A stretch of 64,000 nt of DNA from Pleodorina starrii (Eukaryota; Chlorophyta; Chlorophyceae; Chlamydomonadales; Volvocaceae): NCBI GenBank assembly GCA_030267565.1, contig BRXU01000001.1:9589001-9653000 (forward strand), given 5' to 3'. Shown piece by piece: positions 1 to 14,400 of this stretch. The notes beneath the pieces are model-generated. The model was not told the DNA's origin and ran no database searches. It saw nothing but the letters and a program-made list of their open reading frames with translations. Position 1 is the stretch's first letter; each line of letters starts with the position of its first letter. The position numbers were made by a program, and so were the translations under genes.

Positions 1-290
1 GGGTTGAGGCCCGCGGGTCGGAAGGCGGCGCTCACCCGCCCACCCGCCCACCCGCCCACCCGCCCACCCGCCCACCCGCTGAGCGCCGAACCAACGAGAC
101 ACAGAGCCGGCGACCAATGCTCTCTTCACTTTACCGGTGTGCGCCGCTCCCTCGTCCCTCGCCGCCGGCACTGTAATCCGGCGCCGCCGCCGCCCGCCGC
201 CTGCCGCCCGCCGCCCGCCGCCCGCCGCCCGCCGCCCGCCGCCCGCCGCCCACCGCCCGCCGCCCGCCGCCCGCCGCCGTTATCCGTCAG
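1..290. other. Left-edge intron or upstream sequence, GC-rich tandem repeats
   Basis: Contains CCCACCCG repeats (about 40-80) and a CCGCCGCCCG tract (about 180-285) ending in an acceptor-like cag at 288-290. It most likely is the intron before the first visible dehydrogenase exon. No exon could be identified in it. Confidence 0.45.
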
Positions 291-2911
<2,621 letters not shown>

Positions 2912-5900
2912 TACTGATATACAAGGAACAAGGGACTAGGACCTAGGAAGGCGAGCACCGGTAATACGGTGGTCAGAACCAATACTATCGGGGTAGTGCC
3001 GGCAGTAGCGCAGTACGGCCCGCTTACTAACGGTTCTTTCACTGCCACACCCCCGGTGTTACGGTGTTAGTGCGTTCACGAAGGCCACCGGCCGTCGGAC
3101 GCAAAGAAGCATCGTGACGATGTACGACATACCGTACCTACACCCAGGACAAGGGAAAACCGCGGCCGCGGCGGCGTGTGTTTGGGGACCCCCCTCGCTT
3201 GCCCAAGAGGTTGATTGCGGGGTGGTCGTAGGTTTGCCGTGAAGGGTTGCCCGCGCATCGACCCCTTCCGCCCTTCCACCAAAGGACGACGAGTCGGTGC
3301 GGGTTTGGGGGTTCGGTCAGGGTCAGGGGGTCAGGTCACGTGTCGCGCGCAGATGGGCTATCACCTGCCGATGAGCCTCTGTGGAGAGAGAGAGCGAGAG
3401 CGTGCAATTTCCGAGCCCGAGTCCGAGACCCCGAGTCCGAGCCCCCGAGTCCGAGTGGGGCACAAAATGACCCCCACGGGTCGTTGTGAATGTCTGCCTC
3501 GACGGCGCCGCCGCCGCGTCGTGTTTCGCGCTGCCGGCGGGCAGGCGCGCCGGCGAGCGCGCTGCCCCACCTTCAGCCGATTCGCCGAAGGCTGCCGGAA
3601 CGAACCGGAAGGGACGGACGCGGGCTCCCACCCGGTGCAGACGGAGGGCCTGTAACGCCAACAACTGAGATCCCAGTGTAACAGCCACCACAGCAGCCAC
3701 CACCACAGCAGCAGCAGCAGCAGCAGCGGCGGCGACCGCGGAAACAGGAGGCCCAGCGGCGGACTCGAAGGGAGGGAACGGGACCAGCACAGCAGCCGCG
3801 CCCATCCACCCCCACCCCCCCACCCACTGTCCGCGCGCCCCGCCTGCAGGGCCTGAGGTGGCGGGGCCGGTCGGCCGTTGGGATAACGTAACGCAACCCT
3901 AAACCCGCCCTGCGCTGCGTTTTGCGGTGTGCGCAGTGTGCGATGTGCGGGGCGGGGGAAGGCTGTGTGCAGGGCCACGGTAGCCACGTTATTTTTGGGA
4001 GCGAGGGGTGCGACGGGCGGACAGCACCCGCAGCCACACCCACAAACCACAGCGCGCCCCTCACCAGAAGGGGCGCTGGGCGTGCCGGCGACGACGGCGC
4101 CCGGCTGTGGCAGCAACAAAGCACGACGACGACGGCGGCGCGATCGCACCGGACCCGGTGGAGGGCGGTGCACAGCTGCTGCGCACCGACGCTGGCACCA
4201 GCACGCCGGCACTCCACTCCACTCCACTCCACTCACACCGGCAGGAAAACGCCACCGAACATTCAACGCCACGGGCGCGGGGGCGGAGGGCGGGATGGGG
4301 CGGAAGGGGGGCCAGCGCCTCCGCAGTCGGATATATCGGTGCGGACCGACCCGACCCGACCCGACCCAACGCACCGAGATGGCCATTCCCTCGCTCGGCA
4401 CGCGAGCTCGCGAACCCGCAACCGTCGCAATCACGAAACGCAGAGACCGCAACGCAAAGACCGCAGTGCCATGTCATGCGGGTACACAACGCGGGGCAGG
4501 GCGGGGCGCAATGTGCAAGCAGGGTGCGGCGCCACCACACGGCCGGCCACACGAGGAGGCGGCGGCGGCGGTGCGGGGCACACACACTGCTGTTGCCGCT
4601 GCTGCTGCCGGCCTACACACGCACAACATGGGCCCTCGGGCCCTCGGCTCGGATGGGTTTTTTTGTTCATGAGAGGGTCACGCACCCCCAACCATGTAAC
4701 AAACACACACACACATGAACAGCGCTGCGACTAAAGACATATGCAAGTGTTCCTAGCCAACAAGCAAACAACGGAAGGTAGCTCCCGGCTAGCTAGCTCG
4801 CTAGCGAGCTCGCCGTAAATAAATAGTCTCACGGAAGCTTCAGTCCGCCTGTCCCAGCCATGAACGCTCCCTCCCTCCCTTCGAGACCCCATCCATCTCT
4901 GCAGCTGCAGCTCCCGCAGCTCACTGCCTCGCGCTTCCGGCGTTGTACAACACCAGGCTGTGGGACAATACGGTACAATACCATATAAATAAACTGGGCT
5001 CGACCCACCTCTCCCTCCATTTCCCCCACCCGCTAGGGGCGGCGGGCACACACGCGCGCGGGCAGTGCAGGCCGGTCGATTCGATTCGATACGATACGAG
5101 GCAGCCGGGCCAGGACCTACACGAAGGCCGCCCCCGTGTCCCCACTCCCCCGTCTGGACATCTCCTCGCGCCTGAGGAGCGGGAGCGGGAGCCCCTGCCT
5201 GCCTACCTGCCTGCATCTCTCCCTTCCTCCCTTATCCGCCTCAACCTCCCTTCCTGCCTCCCTTCCTGCCTCCCTCACCGCGGCATCTCGCACCACCGCG
5301 GCAGCTCAACAACGACAGCCATTCGAGAGGAGAGAGGTGGCACGACGCCAACCCCCAATTACCTACCAACCCCCTTACCTACCAACCTCAAGCTAATCCA
5401 ATGAGGGGAAACAGTACATCACATCACATCGCATGGCTGAGAGTACGTACGACATCGCAACAGAGCGCGCTAGCGCTCGCATCCTTTCGCATCCCCGGGC
5501 ATCACGCCCTTTCCATTCTTATCCCTTTCGAACTCTTTGTTTGGCTTCTCCCTTCCTTCCTTCCTTCCTTCCTCCTTTCTCCATTTACTTTTCCATCTCT
5601 CCATCTCCATCTATTTTTCCATCTCTCCATCTCCCAGAGGGCGGAACGGCGGACGCCGGACGTTGAAAATGGACTGCTGCTGCTGCTTCTGCTGCAGCCT
5701 CATCGGCAGGCGCTTGAAACGGCCCATCACAACCAACAGCTGCGCAACCAACTGTAACAACGACCCAACCACCAACCACCAGAGCTACACCGTTGGTCCA
5801 TCATCAACCAACCAGGCGCGTTCCTTGCCCTCATTTTTCATTTGCCATCTTTTGACTTCCAAGAGGCCTCCATTTCGTCAAGATTACGGCTACGATTACT

Positions 5901-6229
5901 GCTGCTGCTGCTGCTGCCACTGCCGCCGCTGCTCCATCAGCACTTGTACTCGGCGCGCTACCACCTGCCGCCAAACACGAGCCCAAACGGGAATCCAATA
6001 CCAATACCAACAACAACAATAACAACAACAACCCCAGCAGCAGCAGCGGCAGCGGCAGCGGCAGCGGCGTCAGCAACCACCACCCGAAGCTCCACACCCG
6101 ATGTTGTATCCATGATCTGGGTGTACCACGAAAATGAAAGTTGTCCTGCTGGTCGGACAACCCCGGCTAGCTGGGTACCTGGCACTGATGATGGGTCGTG
6201 GTACAACCCCCCGCGCAACGTGCCATTGC
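2912..6229. other. Convergent 3' flanks, no gene seen
   Basis: Lies between the ends of the dehydrogenase (+) and the kinase (-). Long open frames exist on both strands but overlap in all frames, have arbitrary composition and show no domain. Contents are CAG/CTG tracts (near 3710 and 5895), Pro/Ser-type pyrimidine tracts (5190-5640), an ACAC stretch near 4700 and short tandem units such as GCCGATGG (6380-6405, just beyond this interval). It probably holds both 3' UTRs. Confidence 0.5.
3651..3655 (+). terminator. Candidate TGTAA polyadenylation signal of the dehydrogenase
   Basis: TGTAA is the usual poly(A) signal of chlamydomonadalean nuclear genes. This is the first one after the stop at 2911, with a second at 3677-3681. 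A 3' UTR of about 750 nt is implied; no transcript data are available. Confidence 0.4.
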
Positions 6230-9200
6230 CTATTTGTCTGCCTCCCTCCCCGCTGCTGATGTCGCGGCGGTCCGCGCCAGGGCCTGCAGCCGGGGGGGGG
6301 GGGGGGTGGGAGGGGGCATGTGCGGGTGGGGAGGGGCCAGGGGGGCGGGTGCGGGGAGCCCAACACAAACTTCGAATGGGCCGATGGGCCGATGGGCCGA
6401 TGGGCCGCCGCACGGGCACGGCTCCCTGGCTTCATGGCTTCATGGCTTTATGGCTTCATGGCTCTCTGGGGGTGAAGAACGCACCCGGGGGGCCCAACGC
6501 TACACTGCACGGGTACCGCATCACAAACACACGCACCCCCACACCCCCACACCCACCTGCTGCTGCAGCAACAGCTCCTTCACCACCTCCGCCGCCGCCA
6601 GCCGCCGCCGCGGGTCGTGCTCCCAACACCTGCTGATGGCGGCCGCCAGTCGGGGGGGCCGTCGGTCGGGCGGCAGCGCCGAAAGATCCGGGCGGCGGCG
6701 CCGCAGGGCCACATTGCAGGCGACCACGGCGGGGCTGCAACCGCTCCAGGGGGGCTGGCCAGACAACATCTCGTACGTCAGGCAGGCCCAGCCGTACATG
6801 TCCTGGAGAGGCGAGGAGAGGGGGGCGGGAGGGAGGGAGGGAGGGAGGGGGGCGGGAGGGAGGGAGGGAGGGAAAGGGCGGAATGGGGCGGGTGTGCGAG
6901 GAGGAGGAGGAGGAGGAGGAGGAGGCGGGGAGGGAGGGGGCGAGTGCCCGAGAGCGTACCTAGGGGGAAGGAGTTTGTGTATAGGGGGTAACGTGCATGC
7001 GCGTTCGTGGGAGCGTGGATCAAGATGTGTGTGTGTGTGGGGGGGGGGGGAGGGGAAGGGGGAGGGCTAGGGGGAGGGGATGCGGTGTGGGTTGGCACGT
7101 GCGTGTCATTCGCAACATGTACGGTAATGTACACGCACGCACAAGTACCCCAAGTAACAAGCTTCGCGAAAGAGCGGGGGGGCGGGGGGGGCGTGCGTTG
7201 CAGCCGGGCGGGGCGCGGTGGGGATGGGGGGTTGGGTTTATCCACGTTTAGGCCGGAGCATGGACGGTTGCTGGTTGGTTGGTCGGATCTCGAGTTCAGT
7301 CGAACGATGATAAAGAGAAAGAGGACGGGAAACAACACCTAAGCTAGCATCCAGGTAGACGCACGCCGGATGCTGTCGCAGCAAAGAAGCCGTACACGCG
7401 TGGACGAGCCACACACAAGCAGCTGCCCTTCCGCCAAAGCCTCTTTAATTTCCCTTGTGTCAACCGACGCGCCACGCACCTTTTCCGTGCTGTACGAACG
7501 TGATAAACGTACTGTACGCATTACACGTACAGTACGTATTCCTTGTGCGAACAAGGAATATGCACAGTACGTACCCTGTGACGTCCTGTACGCATTACAC
7601 GTACAGTACGTCATAGGGTACGTACTGTACATATTCCTTATTCGCACAAGGAAAGTGCGCCAGTTTCGCTGGCAGGGTGCCGCGCAGCAGCAGATCTCCC
7701 GCGTGTCAGAGAAAGCTTGCAGCATTGCGATCTACCGTATGACGACGACGATCTCGCCGGGTTAGCAACAAACGCGCTCTCGCTTGGGCCGCAGGTCGCT
7801 CTTCATCTACCTTTGTGACCGCGTCCCCGGGTTGACCGCCTTTGACAGAAAGCATGAAAATGCGACGAATTACTAAACGCATGAAAACGCGACAAAATTA
7901 ACGTACGAAAACGCGACAACTTGTTATCGCACAAGAACTAGAGCGCAAATTTAAATAATTTAAGATATTCGTATTCGAATTCGTATTCGTATTCGAAAAT
8001 TTAAGATATTCGTATTCGAAAAACTTGGGCCCAAAACGCACGCACCGTTTGGACCAGAGAGCAGGGTATGACAGTCTGGTTTAGACCTCGTAGCTACGTG
8101 CCTTCACTCTGTACCATACAGCGTTTCTTCCAAAGTACTGTTCACAGTGTGATATAAAAAATGATCCAACCGTATACGAATCCCTCAAAAAACGTTTCAT
8201 CTTTCATGTGCAGCCTTTCATCACAAACAACACGACACGACATTGCCGGTGCAGGCAGATGGTGGCGGAGCCGAGCGGGAGCCCCTGCCCAAGTAGCGGG
8301 AGCCCCCCCCTTGCCTCTCCCCCAAGTAGCGTCAGGAAGTAGCGCGGGGACTGAGGGTCTGAGCAGGTCTGAGCAGGTCTGAGCAGGTCTGAGGCACGGA
8401 GGGAGCTGCACCCAAGTCGCACACCGCCGGTCGCCAACGCGGGGAGAGCAGAGAGAGCGAGCGCAACTCCCGAAGTCACGTGCCCGGCAATGTCCTCCAA
8501 CTCCCACCTGCCTCGCAACATACCTTCCCCTGACGCAAGCAAGCATGCACACACAGACACAGGCACACTGTCACACACACACTCTCTCACACACGCACTC
8601 ATTCTCTTTCTTAGGGTTGACCCACACACACACACAGCTCACCCGCGTGCAAATCCTCACTCACTCACTCACTCACTCACTCACTCACTCACTCACTCAC
8701 ACGCATATACAGCAGCCTCGCGGGCTTGGGTTGCGTTGCGGGCGGGCATCTGCCGCAGCTTTACCAAGGGGGACGCTCCTCGTCCTCCACTCTCCCGGGA
8801 TTCAGGGCTCTGCTCTTTGCTCTTTTATCTTGGCTCGTGTGCGCCCCCCCCCAAACGGGACCTAATATAAACGCACGCACACACGCGCGCGCACTCGCAC
8901 ACGCGCCCCCGCGCACGTGCACTCACCGCTTTGCAGTCAATGGAGAAGTTGTCGGCGTCAAAGCACTCGGGCGGCAGGTACGCGGTCTGATGGGGAGGAG
9001 GGGAGGGGGGAGGCGAGAGGAGCGCAGCGAAGGCAAGGGGGGGAGGGACGAGGGGCAGGGGCAGGGCAATGAGCAAGCAGAGGGAGGTGGCCGGCAAGGC
9101 AGGGCAAAGGACAACGAGAACGGGAACGCCCGGCAAGGCAAGGCAAGGCAGGGGACAAAGAGAGCGGGAGGCCCGGCAAGAAAGCTGTCAACCAGCAGCC

Positions 9201-11433
9201 GCTGTCAGCGAGGGCCATGTAGGGAGGGAGGGAGGGGGCCTGAAGGGAAACGGCGCGTGCTACTGCCCCAGCCGTACACACATACAAACACACAAATGCA
9301 CACACACGCCGCGGCCCCTTCACACTCCCCTGGCCCGCGTGTAGCCGCGTGCCAGCAGCAGGTGCCGCTGCCGCAATGTGTCGCCGCCGCCGCCGCCGCG
9401 GCCCCTTCACCCACACCACCAACCCTTAGCACCCCCCACCCTCCTTACCCCGCCTATACGTGGATAACCCCCCTTTCCCGCCTCACCGTGCCAGCCTCCG
9501 GATACATAGTCACCAGTACCGAGCTGTTCAGCAGCCGGGCAATACCAAAATCCTGTTTGGCAGGTGTACGTGCGTGCATGCATGCATGCGGTTGGGTTGG
9601 TTGATCGGTTGGTCGGTTGTACACGGTTGGTTGGTTGTACATAAAAGGAGTTGGTTGGGGCCACAGTAGCATGCGAGAGATGAGGAGGTATGCGGGATGA
9701 GGGATGAGTCAAAAGGTGCAAGAAGAGGAGCAAGATGGCGCTCTTCAGACGGCGGCAATTGTGCTGGCTGGCTTGCTGGTTCGCACCGGCCGGATCGCCC
9801 CCCGCCTCCCGCCGCCCGCCCCCCCCCCTTGGCCCTGGCCCTGGCCCTGGCCCTGGCCCTGGCCCTGGCCCTGGCCCTGGCCCTGGCCCTGGCCTTTCCT
9901 TGCACCTCATTTCGTTCGTCCACCCCCCCTCCTCTCCCCTCCATCCGTCTTGATTTCCCCCCTCCCCCTCCCCCCCTCCCTGGACCCACCGACAGCTTGA
10001 CGACCGGCTCCGGGTGCTGCGGGTTGTTGATGAGCACGTTCTGCGGCTTGAGGTCCCGGTGTACGATGGTGGGGTGCAGGTACGACAGCGCCAGAGCCAC
10101 CTGCAGCGAGATGTGGAGCACCTGCGGGGTCACCGGTTCGAGGGGTGGCGGGTGGGTGGGGGTAGTTTTAGGGTTTTAGGGTTTTAGGGTTATCCATGAC
10201 GGAGGAGGCGGAGGCGGAGGAGGAGGCGGAGGCGGAGGAGGCGGAGGAGGAGGAGGGACGTGACGAAGATTGGTCTCCGCCAGCAAGGGGACGGACGGGC
10301 GCGACACACCTGGCTAGCGAGGCAGCAAGGGGGGACGGGCGCGACACACCTGGCTAGCGAACCAGCCAGGTGCTGCGTGTGTATGTGTGTGTGTGTGTAT
10401 GGGCGTGTATGGGCGTGGGACGAGCAACAAGCAACGGCCGTGGCAGGGGTGAGAAAACGCCACACACGCCTACGCGTGGACAACACTCCCCCCACCCCCC
10501 CAACCCCCAACCCCTCTCCCTCCCCCCTTCACGGGCTCCGGCCTTTACGCGGATAACTCCCCCACTCCCACCCCCACCACCCCTTACCCCCTCCCCCCGT
10601 CTCACCTTGGACAGCGGCAGCAGCTCCCCACCACCACCACCACCACCACCACCACCATCGCCTCCCTCCTCCTTCCCACCGCCGCCACCCCCGCCGCCGG
10701 CCCCCGCCGCCGCCGCCGCCGCCGCCGCCGCTCCGCCGTACAGCAGCCGGTCCAGGGATGCCTCCATCCGCTCCATCACGAGACACAGCCGCGGCGGTGT
10801 CACACAGGCCGCCAGCAGTCGTACTATGTTGGGGTGACAGCACCGACCTAACACCTCAACCTCGGAGATGAGTGCATCTAGGAGGGTGCAGTAGGAGCCA
10901 GGCAGCGACAGCGCGGCGCCGACGTCCTTGCTGCCGCCGCCGCCGCCGTCGGCGCCGCCGCCGCCGCCGCCGCCGTCTCCAGCGGGGGTGCCTGTGGTGG
11001 TGGTGGTGGTGGGGGGTGAGGGTGAGGGTGGCGGTGGGTGGGGGTAGAGAAAAGAAGATAGCGCAGTGCAAGGGACGGAGACGGAGACGGCGGTGGCGGT
11101 GGGTGGGGGTTGTATGGGAAGCCAAGGGGCTCACAGCTGTGGCTGAGGGACGTGGGTGAAGAGATCCCCAAACCCTATTCCCCCCCTCCGGAAGGCCGGT
11201 AGGTCGGTAAACCCGGAAGGCCGGAACAACCCCGCGGAAGTGCCTGCCAGTCGTACCTGTGCTGCTGTTGCCGCTGCTGCTGTTGTTGCAGGCGGCGGGG
11301 GGCGTCCAGATCTCCCCCACGATCTTGACCGCAACGGGCTGGCCGCGAAACACGCCCGCCACCACACGGCCCTGCCCGCCGCGCCCCAGCAACTCCCCCG
11401 GCAGCAGCCGCACCTCGTCATCCCGCCGCCTTG

Positions 11434-11474
<41 letters not shown>

Positions 11475-14400
11475 GGCTGCGACTGCTGCTGCGAATGTGA
11501 CTGCTGCGACTGCTTTGTTTGTGCCTGCTGTTGCAGCGCCAGATGCTGCTGCTGCCCCATAGGCTGTTGTTACTGTGGCTGTAGCTGCTGCTGCTGCTGC
11601 TGTTCCCGAGGCAGCAGTCCCTGCTCGTTCAGCAGCTGCCACAGCTGGGGGCCCTGCAGCGGCAAGTGCTGAAGCTCTGGGAGGAGAGGGGTGGCGCGGG
11701 TCACCAGGCGCCGCGGGTCGAAGGGGTCTTCCTTGGCGGCCGGGGCGGGAGCGGGGGCGGGGGCGGGGGCGGGGGCGGGCCGCGAGGGGGAGAGACGGAC
11801 GGCCGCGTGGACAGCTGGAGGGAGGGGGAGGGGGCAGGGAAGGAGGGCAGGAGGAGGGGAGGGGGACGTCATTGCCGGCTGGAGGCCTTTTGAGTGGGTG
11901 TCGGTCTCTCAGGGTTCGCTTCCCGGGGGTCCAGACTTCAGTCCCGAGTTGGGTCCCGAGTTTCTAAGCTAAGGAGGCTGATGGAAGGCGAGGGAGGGGA
12001 CAGGCCGAGGTGTGTCGGAGTGTCGGGAGGGCACAGGCCGGGGTGTTGAGCTCATGGAGGGGCCGGCTTCTCCACCACCCCCCCACCCGGGGGTTTATCC
12101 ACGTATAGGTCGGAGACCGTGAACGGTATCCAGGGGGGGGGACCAGAGCGGGTCCCAGGGAAGCGTGCCCGCGGCTGCTTGCCCGCGGCTGGCTCCCGCC
12201 GAGCACCCGAGCCGCGCATGCATACCACACACGCTGCGTCCCCTCCTTTACGGGGGAGGTGGAGCCCCGGGCACGGAGGAGCGTTCTTTTCCGGGAGACA
12301 TGGCACGAGAGAAGGTGGTGGCTCTGCAGGCAGGATGGGGGCAGGAGCCCACGGAGCCGCAGCGCTCCCACCTCCCAAAGAGCAGCAGTGAACCTTCTTA
12401 CCTGGACACCCAAACACCCCCAACCCTCCAATGCCCCCAATCCGGCCGTCTCGCGCCCCACCACCCACAACTCCCACAACGCACACTTTAAGCGCACACA
12501 CCCGCCCCGCCGCCCCCGCCCATCCGTCCACATCCCTGCGTGCAAGCCCGCGGTGCCAGTCACGAGTCAACTCACCACCAGCCTCCGGCGCCGTCGCCTC
12601 GCCACCCCGCCCTCCACCCACCGACGCCACCGAGGCGTCTCCCCCCGGACCACCCTGCAGGCCGCCCTCCCCGCCGCAACCCGCACCCGCGCCCACAGCA
12701 GCTGACTCGGTGCCGCCGGCGCCACTCGCGGCCCCTCCCTGGACCAATCCCTCGTCGCCCGAAATCGTAAACTTGAGGGATTCACGCGTCGCGATAACGC
12801 CATTGCCGGACGGGCCGCCACCGCCACCGTCGCCGCTTCCCAAGAAAACCACGTCACGGTCGGTGCCGGTGCCGGCGGGGGCGGAGGCGCCCGCGCTGGC
12901 GCCTTGCGACCCCCGCACCCCGGGGGGCGGAAGCAGGCGGCGCCAGACAGCCTGCCAAGCCTCACCGAGCTTGGTCCGCCACTGCTGCTGCTGCTGCGGC
13001 GGCGGCGGCGGCGGCGGAAGCTGAGGAGGCGGCGGCGGCGGCTTCACCTCCTCCTCCGAGACGCTGGCCAGCGGCAACGCCTGAAGCTGCAGCAGCAGTT
13101 CCGGCGCTGGCGGAGGTGTCTCCACGTCGCCGCTGCCGCCGCTGCCGCTGCCGCTGCCGCCGCCGCTGCCGCCGCCGCCGCCGCTGCTGGCCGGCGGCGA
13201 GCCGCCCGAGGAGGTGGGCACCGTGGCGTCGTCGTCGGCCTCGTCGGCCGCCGGGGATGGGCCGGCGGCGGCTTTGCCCTGTTGCGCGCCTTGGCAGCCG
13301 CGGCGGCGGCGGTGACGTGCGTAGGCGAATGCGCCCACGAGGAGCAGCAGGACGACCAGGACTGGGGCCGGCGGGGGGGGAAGGGGGAGGGGGAGGAGTG
13401 GCGGAAGAGGCGACGTCAGGGGAGGTGCGGGGCGGGTAAGGTGGGGGAGAGAAGGCGACGAGGGGGGGGCGGGGAACGCATGGAGGTTAGAGTCAGGGGC
13501 GGGGGATGGGCGGCGGAATGGGTGGCGAAAAAGGGGGCGGAATGGGTGACGGAATGGGTGGCGGAATGGGGGGGGGACCCCAATAACACAATAAGTGGGT
13601 CCGGTGGGTGGATAACAGTCGATCGCATCAGTCGGGTCACCGCCAGGCAACCGGCATGGAGCGGGCCCCGCGTGGGTGTGTGTGTGTGTGTGTGCGTGCA
13701 CCCACGCACACACACGCACACGCATGCACACACACCCCACGCAGGGACGCTGCCCCCACTTCTTCACTGACTCTACTCATGGCACTATTCCACCGACACT
13801 GCTACCCACATGCAGCGACGCTCATGAAGGCCACAGCCAGCGTCCCCACAGACGCCGTCGCCGGGCCCGATGCCGCCGGGCCTGACGCCACGCTGCCGCC
13901 GCCGGCGCCGCTGCTGCTGCCGCCGCCGGCGACGCCGCCGGCCACGGCGGCGGCGGCGGCGGCGTCCTCGCAATGCCCCGGCTCCCCCACCGAGCTGGCG
14001 TTACCCAAGATGCTCCAATAGCAGGCAAGCGGCCCCATGGAGTTCGTACACTCCTCCGTCATGACGCCGTCGCACAGGTATGTCGTATTGTACGACTGGG
14101 TCGTGTAGTACGACCAGTACGAGCGGCCCGTCTGGCTGCTGGCCTCCGCCGCGTATGTGGTGACGTCCAGCAGCACGCCGCGCTCCGGCCAGCAGCGATC
14201 CAGCAGCGGCGCCGCCGAGTCGTTGCGGCAGCCGGGCTGCGGCAGCGCCGGCGCGACGGCCTGCGTGCCAGGCCGCAGCGCCGGCCGGGGGAGGCTGCCC
14301 GCCGACTCCACCAGAAGCGCACGCGGGAAACAGGCGCCTGCGCGGCAGGTAACGGCCGGTAGCAGCAGCAACATCACCATCAACATCATCATCATATCAT

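Noticed and set aside
3361..4452. 363-codon minus-strand ORF and overlapping plus-strand ORFs near 3.9-4.7 kb
   Set aside because: All frames are open because of GC content; no conserved motifs, and they include obvious CAG and Arg/Pro artefacts.
12577..13767. Kinase exon 4 extended upstream of 13361 in the same frame
   Set aside because: The CCCCAG acceptor at 13362-13363 joins in phase to exon 3 and completes the TM helix; upstream sequence is CA-repeat and G-run intron.
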